Positions 9,101-18,224 of a stretch of DNA of 64,000 nt are shown here, in pieces. The position numbers and the translations under genes are program-made. The number at the start of each line of letters is the position of its first letter. Positions within the stretch are counted from its first letter, which is position 1. The notes under the pieces are model-generated. The model saw only the letters and a program-made list of their open reading frames with translations, was not told the DNA's origin and ran no database searches. This DNA comes from Akkermansia sp. N21116. Lineage in GTDB: Bacteria; Verrucomicrobiota; Verrucomicrobiia; Verrucomicrobiales; Akkermansiaceae. The stretch lies in assembly GCF_029854705.2 (NCBI RefSeq), contig NZ_CP139035.1, forward strand, positions 2,232,001 through 2,296,000, read 5' to 3'.

Positions 9101-12100
9101 GGGGATCATTCAGGATAGTAACATGACGGGACTTGGCTTGGGTAAGCTTGCGTTGGAGATTAGCGGGAACGGTAGCCAGAAACTGACTGGCGAAAACACC
9201 TATACGGGGGGTACGATATTGACGGACGGAGAGTTGAGAATTGAGAAGGAAGCTGCTCTCGGCAACGGAGGAATGGTGACATTCAATGGCGGGACGCTGG
9301 TGGCAGATGATACTTTGGATATTGTCTCCCATACGGTCACGGTCAATTCCGGTAAGAGTGTCCATCTGGCTGCGGTAGACGGCAAGACAATTACTTTATC
9401 CACCCTGCAATTTTCCGGAACAACCAATTCCAATCATGTAATGGCCGGTTTAGCCGGAGCCAAGGGTACGGTGGTACTCGGCAATCTGACTAATGGCGGC
9501 GTTCTGGAAGGGACTCTGTCCGTGCTTGGAGATGTGACTCTCCGTCTGGCCAATGATGATGATTCGGGGACGGTAACCGTACGGCATAGTTCTAAGAACG
9601 GAACGCTGGATGCGATAGCCGGAACACTGGAGAAGACCGATGGAACGCTTCGCGTCGAACTGGAGTCCGACGGTAGTCTTTCCGGTCGTCTGAAGGCGGA
9701 GAAAGGAATATTGGAACTCGTCGGGACGGGATCTTCCCGTTCCCTGCTGCTAACGGGTACTCTTGAAGGAGATTCGATGAAGTTGGGGGCAAATGCGGCT
9801 GTAACCGTCGGTACGGACACCCAGTCCGGGACGATATCGGTAGATAACGTACTGACTCTGGATGGCGGAACCTTGAATCTGTCCAACGGGACGGTGGCCG
9901 TGAAAAACGTGAAAGCTCTGACCGGCGGTTCTTTGAATCTATCCAGTGGGTTGGTGACGGTGGAAAATGTGCTGACTCTGGATGGCGGTTCCTTGAATTT
10001 GTCCGGTGGTACGATGGAAACAGAAAATCTTGCGTTCGGAACATCGGCATCGACATCCACACTGGCCTTGTTGACTGGTGGTCAATTGACAGTTGGGGCT
10101 TCGGGCGTTACCGGTTCGGCGGGAACACTGGAACTGGGCGGCGGTACGCTCAAGTCGTCGGCTGCGTGGAGCACGACCCATGTCGCCGTGCTTTCGGCGA
10201 CGGGCTCCGATGCGACGACGATCGACACGACGGGTGGGGACATCACCCTGTCGGGAAATCTTTCCAACAAATCGGGCGTGGCGTCCGTGAACCTGGTGAA
10301 GTCGGGTTCGGGCGTACTGGAGCTGGGCGGAGGCAATGCCTCGCTGTCCGGGAACATCAAGGTGACGGGAGGAACGCTCAAGGCGGCCTCCTCTACGGCC
10401 TTCGGGGCTGCGACCAACGAAATCCTGGTGGAAGGAGCAAAAATCGATCTCAACGGTCAGTCCCTGTCCAACGCGTTGGTCTTTTCGGGAGATTCGACGC
10501 TGTCGGGAACCTCGGCAGGCTATGCCGGAGCGGTGCATGCCAAGTTGGGAACGCTGACCTTGTCGGACGCCTCCGCCGTCCTGAAGGACGTAAGGGTCTT
10601 GGCTGGAGCGACACTTAAAGGAACGAATCTGTCGATAGGAGGCACGCTGACGCTGGACCTTTCCGACATGCTCACAAGGAACAATTCCCCGTATGTTCAG
10701 ATGGTTGATCCTCTTGGAGGAACGACTTCGTTGAAACTGGACAACTTCCTCCGTACGACGGAGGATCAGGCCGCAGGTGCATACAAACTGATCTCCGTTA
10801 CAGGGGATTCCTCCTTGGATGCGGGAGAATTTAGTTGGGAGAGGAAGGGGGTTGCGACGGATGCTTATCTTTACACGCTGGTAACTTCGGTAGATGGGGA
10901 TACCAGCAACAAGAACCTCTACCTGCGCCTGGCCCGTATCGGTACCTGGGTCTGGAACAGCGGTAATTCCGGTCATACGGGATCGGTGTGGGCGGGAAAC
11001 GTAGATGGACCATGGGATCAGCAGGGTTTCCAGGGGGGACCGGACGGACAGAAAGTTCAGTTCGACGATGCTGCCTCGATGAAAACCGTGACGATTTCCG
11101 GAACAGTGTCTCCCTGGTCGTTGGATATTATTAATAGCGCCGGTAATGACTATATCTTCCAAGGAGAAGGTTCCCCGAACAACGGCATCGGAAATTATGG
11201 AGAGCTCGACGTTTCTCTAACAAAGAAGGGGACTGGCAAGCTTTCTCTGGCATCCAATCTCAAGAATACCTATTCGGGAGGGACTTATCTCTACGACGGT
11301 ACGATTGAAATGGGGAACTCCAATTCCCTGGGAACAGGGATTGTCGATTTCCTGGGCGGTACGTTGGGCAACGTCGCGGGAACGGATGTGACGATTACCA
11401 ACGTGTTGACCGACGCCATTCCCGAATCGGCTATCGGCATCACGGACAAGCAGGCCATCAAGCTTCTTGCCGCTCCCGGGACAACGCTGATAGTAGACCA
11501 TTCCTCGGGCGGAGGCCTCGTCTTCGATGACTCCGGTAAGAACAATGCGGCAGTCTCCATCTCCGGTACGGGACTTGTACAATTGTCCGGACTGGCTGCT
11601 GACGCGAAACTTTCCGGAACGGTTTCCGTTTCAGACGAATCTTCGCTGGAACTGGTCAATGCAGTCCAGCAAGGTTCGGTTACCCTCTCCGGGAAGCTCT
11701 CCGGCGTGGCGGGTACCCTTGAAAAAACCTCCGGTACTCTCGTTCTGAACCTCCTCAACGAAGGGGACACCTTCGGCGGCACGTTGGAGGCCGACGCCCT
11801 CACCGTCAGCGCCGTCGGTTCGACGGCTACCGACAAATCCCTGGGACTTTCCGGCACGATGTCGGCCTCCGGTCTGATCCTTTCCGATGGAGCCGAACTC
11901 AAGCTGCTTTCCAACGGAGAACTTGCCGTCGATGGGACCATCTCCGTCAACTCCGACTCCGGTCTCACCCTCGCCGGCGGTACGCTGACGCTGGGCAACG
12001 CCGCCACCTCCTCTGCAACCGACGTTCTCGGCGGTACGGATGGCACGGTCATTTTGGGCAATGGAACTCTCACCGCGGCCACAGGCAGCTCGGGCTGGAC

Positions 12101-15100
12101 AGCTTCCCATGCTATGACCCTTTCGGGCACGGGCAAGAACGGAACTCTCGTCAGCCTCGGCGACGGACAGACTGTGACCCTGGGCGGAGTCCTGAACGGC
12201 TCCGGTCTCTTGACCAAGCAAGGGGGAGGCACCCTCGTCCTCGGCAACGGCGGCAATACCGTCTCCGGCGAGATCGCGCTGAAAGAAGGCCGTCTCGAAC
12301 TTGTCGACGGAGCCAGCCTCGGCACATCCCATGTTACCGTCTCGGGCGGTACTCTTGAATTGAATGATCAGAATGTTGGAGGAGCTACCCTTACGGTTAC
12401 AGGCGGTATCCTGTCCGGAGCTTCGAACTACGCTCCCACAGGCGGAGTCGCGGTCAAACTGACCGGTCAGGCGGCTCCCGTCGACCTGGGCGGCCTCGAC
12501 GGCAGTGCCCTCACCAGCATCCATCTTGGCGCAGGTGCCTCCTCCGGCGGTCTCGACTACGGCAGCTCCATCACCGGGCTCACGGGCAATATCTCCATTT
12601 CCGGAGACGGAGCTACGCCCAACGTTCTCCTGACCGCCGGCAGCGGCAATGCCCTCATCGGCGGCAGCTCCGGCAGCGCTCAATCGCTCATCTCCTTCGA
12701 GACGCCGGGGGCATCCCACCAGGTCTACCTCGGCGACATGCAGATCAACCTCACCGACGGCCTGCTGGAAGAACTCCACGACCTCCGGGCGGAAGGCACC
12801 ACCATCCTCCTCCAGCTCACCGACGGAGCCCTCGCCGTCACCGATCCGCTGACGCGCACCGCCAACGGCATTAGCGACGCGGCCCACGCATGGCTCAGCT
12901 CCATCCGCTTCAACCCCGTCCTGGAATACCTCGGCTATGCCGTCCAGCGCAACCTGGATGCCGACGCCCTGCAGGCCAACCTCGACGCGGGCCGCCTGGC
13001 CGTCACCGCCGGCGGGGAAATCTACTACGCCACCGACGCAGCCCTCGACGGAAATGCACAACATCGGGTTGATCTGACCAAAGAAGCGACTTCGCAAGAT
13101 CCATCCACCACCCACTACGTCTACTTCGACGCCTACAAGATGGTGATGATCAACGCCGACCTCAACGTCGTCATGAGCGGAGCCCCCGGCGACGCGTCAA
13201 CCCTTGGCCTGCACGTCGAAAACCTCTCGGGTGGCCTCAACTCCGCCACCGGGGAACGCTACACCCTTGAGTTCGAAAACAACCTCGGCACCGACAGCGT
13301 CGCCCGTGTCGAACTGGTCAACGGCAGCTACAACGGGCGCAACCTCGACACCGTCTACGAAGGCAACCTCAAGGCAGGCATCGTCGACTTCGTCAAGACG
13401 GGCACGGGATCGCTGACCATCAACGGCGACGTGACCATCGACGGCGGTATCGAAACGCGGGAAGGCACCCTCGTCCTCAACGGGCATAACAGCCTCGAAA
13501 GCCTCACCGCCGGCACCGGAGACGGCCTGACCGTCATCGGAGGAGAAACCCTGGTGAAGGGCGTATACGGGCAGGGAGGCACCCTGGAACTGCGCGGAGT
13601 GGACTCCCGCCTGGTAGTCACCGGAAGCGACACGATGGACCTGGCCACCCACATCACCGGAGACGGCACCTTCTCGATGGCTTACGGGACGCTGCGCCTG
13701 GTGGACGGAGGCGACTTTTCGAGTGACTCGACGCTCGAACTCCAATCGGGCTCCGTCCTCGACGTGGCCGGCGGCAACGACGTCACCGTCGGCCTGCTGA
13801 CGGGAGCGGGCATCGTGCGCTTCAACGGAACGGGCAGCACCCTGACCGTGAAGAGCGACCGCGACTCGAACCTCAGCATCGCCTTCGAAGGCCGGGGCAC
13901 CCTCGCCAAGGAAGGCCTGGGCACCCAGACCCTCGGCGTAGCCTCGAAAGACCTCAGCCTCGCCGTGCGTGAAGGCACCCTCGTCCTCGCCGCCCCCTCC
14001 GGCAGCTACGACCGGGTCACGGTCGGTACAGGAAACGGGAACGCCGCCCTGCGTCTGGCGGAAGACACCCTCGTCAACAGCCTGACCGTCACAGGCGGGA
14101 GCCGCCTCGACCTGCGCGGCGGGGAAAGCAGCGGAGAAATCCGCCCCGGCATCCTCTCCTGCGCCGGCAACGTCGACCTGCAATCCGGCTCCACCCTCGA
14201 CCTCGTCCTGCCCAACCCGATCGCCTCGATCGACGCGGACGGACACATCGCCCTGGGCGACGGCGTCACCCTCAACCTCGTCAACGGCAGCCGCGACGGG
14301 AGCTGGAAACCCTCCGACACCGACTCCCTCGAACTCATGGCCGCCCACGGCGGCTTCCTCGACGCCTCCGGCAACCCGCTGGGCTTCGGCAGCAGCCTGA
14401 TCACCTGGACGGTCAACATGGAACAGAGCCTCGGCCTCTTCTACACGGGAGCCAACCTGCACGTCAGCGACGACGGGCGTCGCCTGCTCGCCGACCTCTC
14501 GGTGAGCTCCGGCAACCTCCTCGAAGAAGTTGCCCGGAGCGGAGTCGCCAGAGCCGGTGCCGACCTCATCTGGCAGGCGGGCCTGCAGGAATCCGGCACC
14601 AGCCTCGACCGCGTCCTCTCAAGCATCATGGACGACGTCAAGGCGGGCAACCGCAGCGGAGCGAGCCGCAAGCTGGCCGCCGTCGCGGGCAGCACCGTCA
14701 CGGGCATCCTGGCCGCGGCGAAGAGCGACCTCGCCTACCAGCAGAGCATGCTGCGCAACCGCGTAGCCGGCATGGGGCTCAACAACAACGACTACACCTA
14801 CGAGAACACCCTGCCGTACTACAACTTCTGGCTGCAGGGGACGGGGAGCTACAACCGGCTCGACGCGAGCGGCGACTACGCCGGCTACAAACTGGTCAAC
14901 TGGGGAGGCACGGTGGGAGCCGACGTGAACGTCAGCAGCACCGTAACCCTCGGGGCAGCCTTCAGCGCGAACTACGGGGACCTGAGCAGCGACGGAGCCG
15001 ACCGCCTCAGCGGAGACCTGGACGGGACCTACATCAGCCTGTTCGGGAAGTACCAGGGACGCAAGTGGGGCCACTCACTCATCGTCACCGGGAGCCGCTA

Positions 15101-15665
15101 CGACGCGAGCGTCGACCGGACGGTGAACTTCGGAACGGACAGCTACACCGGCCACGGGACAAGCGACGGGACAGGCTGGGGAGTCCTCTACGAAGCGACC
15201 TGCGACATCAAGCTCAACGACGAAGGGACGAAGATCCTCCAGCCCCTGTTCGGAGCCTCGCTGGTACACGTCGGCATGGACGACTACCGCGAGAGCGGAG
15301 CGGGGAACGCGGGATTGGACGTCAGCGACCTGGACGCGACGACGGGGAGCGTGACGGCGGGTCTTCGCTACCTGGGCCTTGTAGGGAGCAACGTCTTCGG
15401 ACGGGAGGCGCTGGGCGAGTTGCGGGTGCAAGTAGTGCAGGACATGGGAGACGACCGTGCGAGCGGCCAGGTAGGCTTGCAGGGCAACCCCGGCATCCGC
15501 CGCGAGGTGGAAGGAGCGAAGGCGGGGATGACAGGGGTCCAGTTCGGAGCGGGGCTGAGCGTTCCCGTAGGAGTGAACGGCACAATCTTTGCGGAGGCGA
15601 ACACGGAACTCCGCAGCGGAGCGACCTGGGCGAGCGGCTCGCTGGGTTACCGGTACAACTTCTGA
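6180..15665 (+). CDS. Giant autotransporter with beta-strand repeats
   Basis: This 3161-residue type Va autotransporter has three parts. A signal peptide spans about residues 1-22 (hydrophobic LPLLLLSAILTCY, cleavage near VHA-E). A passenger of about 2850 residues is rich in G/T/S/N and holds many autotransporter-associated beta-strand repeats, such as KKGEGALILSKDINKYTGGT and KTGTGSLTINGDVTIDGG, which predict a long beta-helix. A C-terminal barrel spans about 2880-3161, starts around YYNFWLQGTGSYNRL and ends in aromatic GYRYNF, the BAM recognition end. It is expected to be exported by Sec, inserted by BAM and surface displayed. No passenger protease or lipase motif was found. The base composition changes strongly along the gene: AT-rich at the 5' end and very GC-rich after about 12 kb. 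A hairpin terminator follows. Confidence 0.92.
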   Translation: MKLRLPLLLLSAILTCYTNVHAETTAVWIGPDGDHTADAWNTLANWKDYVDQPKGPGINEDGQNGTYDPIEFDAAGVLSFTGLKFEGWTFRLELKNLTNLTLSGETKKIQGGGYLKVDQNSKLVWNILNNGQGSTGNDFSLDVQSFQGIEFQKSLTYSTKSLGTLTVSLGSVGSILSSSSAASLHANVSIKFTDTTLLQYGQEHFLTNVGQYGVKELAEGQTNYILYTRKLWDLSGNATSTGGTVAASGHSFTLNDSTSLTLSGSALSADADSANKFYVYRGGDGALYVDYVTSSTDVSNMFSTWTGATGTWNAANTNWHNSTGESIPFTQGSIALFTKDNSGTVTIDGEVNPLMMKFTGGSYTFNNKDAASKIITTGAVLISGDADQEPYVEFTGANAITGSITIENGTLKLSHANAVTFGNISLRGGTVQLNASGFGDFKTVAGMNGTLLFDQGATMGKLTLGDGALTIAGNAAIGSLLLNGSGTLNGAEGSSQMIGSSTSAGSIALKNGTLDGMNIDLTGGVNGQGGTVTIKNSNLVISNYFHAGENGSGATVMSLENTNVIIKGSGENQGISYSLGLGDWHNADQMTVKGGKLLMQSNLLLTLDGASSLTLQDNTFFGAQGIIMSRENIKSTFVLNDGTVVLGSGGWTKHNPSAPTEINLQKGTIGASANWSSSLNMVLGDPDSEGIEEVIFDTAKYNIDSATYTYTQSNEGATITLSGELSGEGKLVKKGEGALILSKDINKYTGGTDILGGTIVMGAAGSLSTKEITFDSKTGAAQLTLADVIGTTLTNEIKVLSGTNTIYHTKEDMVLSGPVTISKDAALQIGSLMQDTISIAELKGLGEFKIINSLRDTTWGGTNPDHGKEEAKGGWDYFVFLTGANAGYSGDVSIVDTKSESPDKVYGSQLVLGNSDALARSSVTLNGYSALNVQADSASIKGLSGDGWVSTYKDSTAGKTYKLTLTPDKDYSFSGIIQDSNMTGLGLGKLALEISGNGSQKLTGENTYTGGTILTDGELRIEKEAALGNGGMVTFNGGTLVADDTLDIVSHTVTVNSGKSVHLAAVDGKTITLSTLQFSGTTNSNHVMAGLAGAKGTVVLGNLTNGGVLEGTLSVLGDVTLRLANDDDSGTVTVRHSSKNGTLDAIAGTLEKTDGTLRVELESDGSLSGRLKAEKGILELVGTGSSRSLLLTGTLEGDSMKLGANAAVTVGTDTQSGTISVDNVLTLDGGTLNLSNGTVAVKNVKALTGGSLNLSSGLVTVENVLTLDGGSLNLSGGTMETENLAFGTSASTSTLALLTGGQLTVGASGVTGSAGTLELGGGTLKSSAAWSTTHVAVLSATGSDATTIDTTGGDITLSGNLSNKSGVASVNLVKSGSGVLELGGGNASLSGNIKVTGGTLKAASSTAFGAATNEILVEGAKIDLNGQSLSNALVFSGDSTLSGTSAGYAGAVHAKLGTLTLSDASAVLKDVRVLAGATLKGTNLSIGGTLTLDLSDMLTRNNSPYVQMVDPLGGTTSLKLDNFLRTTEDQAAGAYKLISVTGDSSLDAGEFSWERKGVATDAYLYTLVTSVDGDTSNKNLYLRLARIGTWVWNSGNSGHTGSVWAGNVDGPWDQQGFQGGPDGQKVQFDDAASMKTVTISGTVSPWSLDIINSAGNDYIFQGEGSPNNGIGNYGELDVSLTKKGTGKLSLASNLKNTYSGGTYLYDGTIEMGNSNSLGTGIVDFLGGTLGNVAGTDVTITNVLTDAIPESAIGITDKQAIKLLAAPGTTLIVDHSSGGGLVFDDSGKNNAAVSISGTGLVQLSGLAADAKLSGTVSVSDESSLELVNAVQQGSVTLSGKLSGVAGTLEKTSGTLVLNLLNEGDTFGGTLEADALTVSAVGSTATDKSLGLSGTMSASGLILSDGAELKLLSNGELAVDGTISVNSDSGLTLAGGTLTLGNAATSSATDVLGGTDGTVILGNGTLTAATGSSGWTASHAMTLSGTGKNGTLVSLGDGQTVTLGGVLNGSGLLTKQGGGTLVLGNGGNTVSGEIALKEGRLELVDGASLGTSHVTVSGGTLELNDQNVGGATLTVTGGILSGASNYAPTGGVAVKLTGQAAPVDLGGLDGSALTSIHLGAGASSGGLDYGSSITGLTGNISISGDGATPNVLLTAGSGNALIGGSSGSAQSLISFETPGASHQVYLGDMQINLTDGLLEELHDLRAEGTTILLQLTDGALAVTDPLTRTANGISDAAHAWLSSIRFNPVLEYLGYAVQRNLDADALQANLDAGRLAVTAGGEIYYATDAALDGNAQHRVDLTKEATSQDPSTTHYVYFDAYKMVMINADLNVVMSGAPGDASTLGLHVENLSGGLNSATGERYTLEFENNLGTDSVARVELVNGSYNGRNLDTVYEGNLKAGIVDFVKTGTGSLTINGDVTIDGGIETREGTLVLNGHNSLESLTAGTGDGLTVIGGETLVKGVYGQGGTLELRGVDSRLVVTGSDTMDLATHITGDGTFSMAYGTLRLVDGGDFSSDSTLELQSGSVLDVAGGNDVTVGLLTGAGIVRFNGTGSTLTVKSDRDSNLSIAFEGRGTLAKEGLGTQTLGVASKDLSLAVREGTLVLAAPSGSYDRVTVGTGNGNAALRLAEDTLVNSLTVTGGSRLDLRGGESSGEIRPGILSCAGNVDLQSGSTLDLVLPNPIASIDADGHIALGDGVTLNLVNGSRDGSWKPSDTDSLELMAAHGGFLDASGNPLGFGSSLITWTVNMEQSLGLFYTGANLHVSDDGRRLLADLSVSSGNLLEEVARSGVARAGADLIWQAGLQESGTSLDRVLSSIMDDVKAGNRSGASRKLAAVAGSTVTGILAAAKSDLAYQQSMLRNRVAGMGLNNNDYTYENTLPYYNFWLQGTGSYNRLDASGDYAGYKLVNWGGTVGADVNVSSTVTLGAAFSANYGDLSSDGADRLSGDLDGTYISLFGKYQGRKWGHSLIVTGSRYDASVDRTVNFGTDSYTGHGTSDGTGWGVLYEATCDIKLNDEGTKILQPLFGASLVHVGMDDYRESGAGNAGLDVSDLDATTGSVTAGLRYLGLVGSNVFGREALGELRVQVVQDMGDDRASGQVGLQGNPGIRREVEGAKAGMTGVQFGAGLSVPVGVNGTIFAEANTELRSGATWASGSLGYRYNF
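9841..10020 (+). repeat. Three-copy 60-bp tandem repeat in the passenger
   Basis: Three successive units of exactly 60 bp encode 20-residue repeats of the form (D/K/E)-N-V-x-x-L-x-G-G-x-L-N-L-S. Copies 1 and 3 share long identical blocks (ctgactctggatggcgg). A partial fourth unit (ENLAFG) follows. The period matches one rung-sized beta-helix element. Confidence 0.85.
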
Positions 15666-15692
15666 TTGGAAGTCGGAAGACAAAGAAAACAG

Positions 15693-15735
15693 GAGTCCGT
15701 CTTTCCCGCGTGGGGAAGGCGGGCTCTTTCTATAA
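15693..15735 (+). terminator. Terminator of the autotransporter gene
   Basis: A 15-bp stem runs from gagtccgtctttccc (15693-15707) to ggggaaggcgggctc (15712-15726). Three of the pairs are G-U, and the loop is 4 nt. The sequence tttctata follows. It lies 27 bp after the stop codon. Confidence 0.7.
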
Positions 15736-15788
15736 GGAATAGGGGAAAAATTGAATTATCGACTCAGAATACGAAAAGATTATCGATG

Positions 15789-15826
15789 AAAAAAAGGAGC
15801 TGTCCGCACAAGCGAAACAGCTCCTT
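15789..15826 (-). terminator. Intrinsic terminator of sucCD
   Basis: Read on the minus strand, a 10-bp stem aaggagctgt/acagctcctt with a 13-nt loop is followed by a run of seven T residues. It lies 28 bp after the sucD stop, as expected for a Rho-independent terminator. Confidence 0.85.
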
Positions 15827-15853
15827 GAAAAATTCGAAGTTAGAGAGGGAATT

Positions 15854-16741
15854 TTACAGACCTTTGGCCTTCATGGCTTCAAGGAGTGCGAGACCCATTT
15901 GGGCTGGGGTATTGGCGATAACAATACCGGCATCTTTCATGGCTTCCTGCTTGGCGGCAGCCGTACCCTTGCCTCCGGCGACGATGGCACCGGCATGTCC
16001 CATGCGGCGTCCCTTGGGAGCGGTAGCTCCTGCAATGAATCCGGCGACGGGTTTTTTGCAATTGGCCTTGATCCATTCAGCCGCTTCTTCTTCTTCGGAG
16101 CCTCCGATTTCACCGATCATAATGAAAGCATCGGTGTTGGGATCTTCCGTGAAGAACTTGGCAGCATCAAGGTGAGTCATGCCGTGGACGGGGTCTCCGC
16201 CGATACCAATGCACATGCTTTGGCCCATGCCGAGATTGGTCACTTGCCAGACAGCTTCATAGGTGAGCGTGCCGGAGCGGGAAACGATGCCGATGCGGCC
16301 GGGCTTGAAAATGTAGGCCGGCATGATGCCGATCTTGCACTTGTCGCCCGGATTGACAATACCGGGGCAGTTAGGACCGATGAGGGTGATGTCCTTGCCT
16401 TCGATGAATTGCTTGACCTTCTGCATATCCTGGACCGGAATGCCTTCCGTAATGCAGACGATCAGCTTGATGCCGGCGTCGGCAGCTTCCATGATGGCGT
16501 CGGCCGCAAAGGGCGGAGGAACGAAAATCATCGTAGCGTTGCAGTCCGTCTTGGCTTTGGCTTCTTTGACGGTGTCGAAAACGGGGACTTTACCTTCGAA
16601 GATTTGTCCTCCTTTGCCAGGGGTAACGCCGGCGACGAGATTGGTGCCGAAGTCCATGCAGTTTTTGGCGTGGAAAGCGCCGGCGCTGCCGGTAATACCC
16701 TGGACGACCAGACGGGTGTTCTTGTCAATGAGAGTAGTCAT
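15854..16741 (-). CDS. sucD: Succinyl-CoA synthetase alpha subunit
   Basis: This alpha subunit of the TCA-cycle ligase interconverts succinyl-CoA and succinate with substrate-level phosphorylation. Its 295 residues match the family. The CoA-binding Rossmann segment [14 protein letters not shown] is near residues 15-28, [13 protein letters not shown] near 155, and the phosphohistidine lies in [14 protein letters not shown] (His near 248). The gene follows sucC by 26 bp on the same strand and ends at a clear terminator, so the two form one operon. Confidence 0.96.
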   Translation of the reverse strand: MTTLIDKNTRLVVQGITGSAGAFHAKNCMDFGTNLVAGVTPGKGGQIFEGKVPVFDTVKEAKAKTDCNATMIFVPPPFAADAIMEAADAGIKLIVCITEGIPVQDMQKVKQFIEGKDITLIGPNCPGIVNPGDKCKIGIMPAYIFKPGRIGIVSRSGTLTYEAVWQVTNLGMGQSMCIGIGGDPVHGMTHLDAAKFFTEDPNTDAFIMIGEIGGSEEEEAAEWIKANCKKPVAGFIAGATAPKGRRMGHAGAIVAGGKGTAAAKQEAMKDAGIVIANTPAQMGLALLEAMKAKGL

Positions 16742-16767
16742 TGTCGTATAAAATGGGATAAGGTTGT

Positions 16768-17949
16768 TTACTTGGCGGCTTCAACTGCTTTTTGAGCGGC
16801 GGTGTCGAGGTCGTCGGCGGAGATGATGGAGATGCCGCTTTCAGCAAGGATCTTCTTACCGATCTCGACATTGGTTCCTTCCAGTCTGACAATAAGGGGA
16901 ATCTTCATGTCGATTGTTCTTGCAGCAGCAACGATGCCCTGTGCAATGACATCGCAACGCATGATGCCACCGAAGATGTTGACGAGAATAGCCTTGACGT
17001 GAGAATCGCTGGTCAGGATGCGGAAAGCGTTCGTAACCATTTCTTCCGTGGCACTGCCTCCTACATCGAGGAAGTTGGCGGGGGAACCGCCGTAATATTT
17101 GATAATGTCCATCGTAGCCATGGCAAGTCCGGCTCCGTTGACCATGCAGCCGATGTTGCCGTCGAGGCCGATGTAGTTGAGGTTGTACTTGTCGGCTTCG
17201 ACTTCGCGAGGATCTTCTTCGGAAGTATCGCGCATTTCAACAATTTCCGGATGACGGAAGAGAGCGTTGTCGTCAAAGTTGAATTTGGCGTCGAGGGCGA
17301 CGATGCGGTCGTCAGTGGTGACGACGAGAGGGTTGATTTCCACCATTGAGCAATCCAGGGAGGCGAAAAGCTTGTAGGTGTTGGTGATCAGCTTGGTGGC
17401 CTGGCGAATCAAAGCGCCGGTAAATCCAAGGGAACAGGCAACGTCCAGAGCCTGGAAGGGGAGGATTCCCAGAGCAGGATCAATGTAAACTTTCAGAATG
17501 GCTTCGGGAGAATTCTTGGCGACTTCTTCGATGTCCATGCCGCCTTGCTGGCTGGCTACGATCACGGGGCACTTGCGGGCACGGTCCTGAAGGATAGCGA
17601 AGTAGCATTCCTTCTTAAGATCGACAGCTTCGGCAACCATGACGGTCTGCACGAGCTTGCCGACTTCACCGGTTTGCTTGGTGACCAGAACCTGATTGAG
17701 CATTTTTCCGGCAACTTCGCCTACTTCTTCAGCAGACTTGACGACATGAACGCCGCCCTTGAAGCCGTTTTTGAATGTTCCTTTGCCACGACCTCCGGCA
17801 TGCACCTGAGCTTTGACTGCGAACTGGTTCTGTGCCATTTTCCTGGCGACTTCAACCGCCTGTTCCGGAGTGGTAACGGCAATGCCTTGTGGGGTAGCTA
17901 CTCCAAATCTCTCAAAGAGTAGTTTTGCTTGGTATTCGTGAATATTCAT
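16768..17949 (-). CDS. sucC: Succinyl-CoA synthetase beta subunit
   Basis: This ATP-grasp beta subunit pairs with SucD. I place the start at the ATG ending at 17949, giving [16 protein letters not shown], the canonical N-terminus of SucC. A longer frame to 18003 adds 18 residues without family support. The result is 393 residues, close to the usual 388. Visible features are the nucleotide-binding [12 protein letters not shown], the ATP-grasp region to about residue 230, and the C-terminal ligase domain with [15 protein letters not shown], the loop that contacts the alpha-subunit phosphohistidine. It is the first gene of the sucCD operon, transcribed away from hisD. Confidence 0.95.
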   Translation of the reverse strand: MNIHEYQAKLLFERFGVATPQGIAVTTPEQAVEVARKMAQNQFAVKAQVHAGGRGKGTFKNGFKGGVHVVKSAEEVGEVAGKMLNQVLVTKQTGEVGKLVQTVMVAEAVDLKKECYFAILQDRARKCPVIVASQQGGMDIEEVAKNSPEAILKVYIDPALGILPFQALDVACSLGFTGALIRQATKLITNTYKLFASLDCSMVEINPLVVTTDDRIVALDAKFNFDDNALFRHPEIVEMRDTSEEDPREVEADKYNLNYIGLDGNIGCMVNGAGLAMATMDIIKYYGGSPANFLDVGGSATEEMVTNAFRILTSDSHVKAILVNIFGGIMRCDVIAQGIVAAARTIDMKIPLIVRLEGTNVEIGKKILAESGISIISADDLDTAAQKAVEAAK

Positions 17950-18224
17950 GACGAGTAGGCCAATAGGCCGATAATTGCGGAAAAATTTTATGACCTTGGG
18001 CACCCCTGGTCAAGGAACAATGAATTTTATTTTCAATTTTTTACCAAAACGGCATATATTCGTCGTCGTCCACGGAGGAGAACCCCTCTGCATGTCAGCT
18101 TTGTTCTTCCTGCTTGACTCGGAAGAATGTACATGGGAAGAGGAGGAAAGCAGTGATTTCGGATTATCCCGGATAGGTTCCGGGGGTGTTTTCCTGTAAA
18201 TCACATATGTGTTCCGTTTTTCCT
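17950..18224. promoter_or_regulatory. Divergent sucC/hisD intergenic region
   Basis: These 275 bp between divergent genes must hold both promoters. It is AT-rich near 18010-18060 (gaattttattttcaatttttta). I cannot define -10/-35 boxes with confidence. The open frames inside it look like chance. Confidence 0.35.

Noticed and set aside
11631-13115. Minus-strand frame in the autotransporter passenger
   Set aside because: Same cause as above; no motifs, and it lies wholly inside a strong gene.
13197-14462. Long minus-strand frame within the GC-rich barrel end of the autotransporter
   Set aside because: GC-rich codons with few stops create such frames. Composition (Ala/Val/Gly/Asp) is a mirror of the real gene.
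17975-18199. 74-codon plus-strand frame between sucC and hisD
   Set aside because: It occupies the divergent promoter region, has no ribosome site or motif, and lacks any family resemblance.
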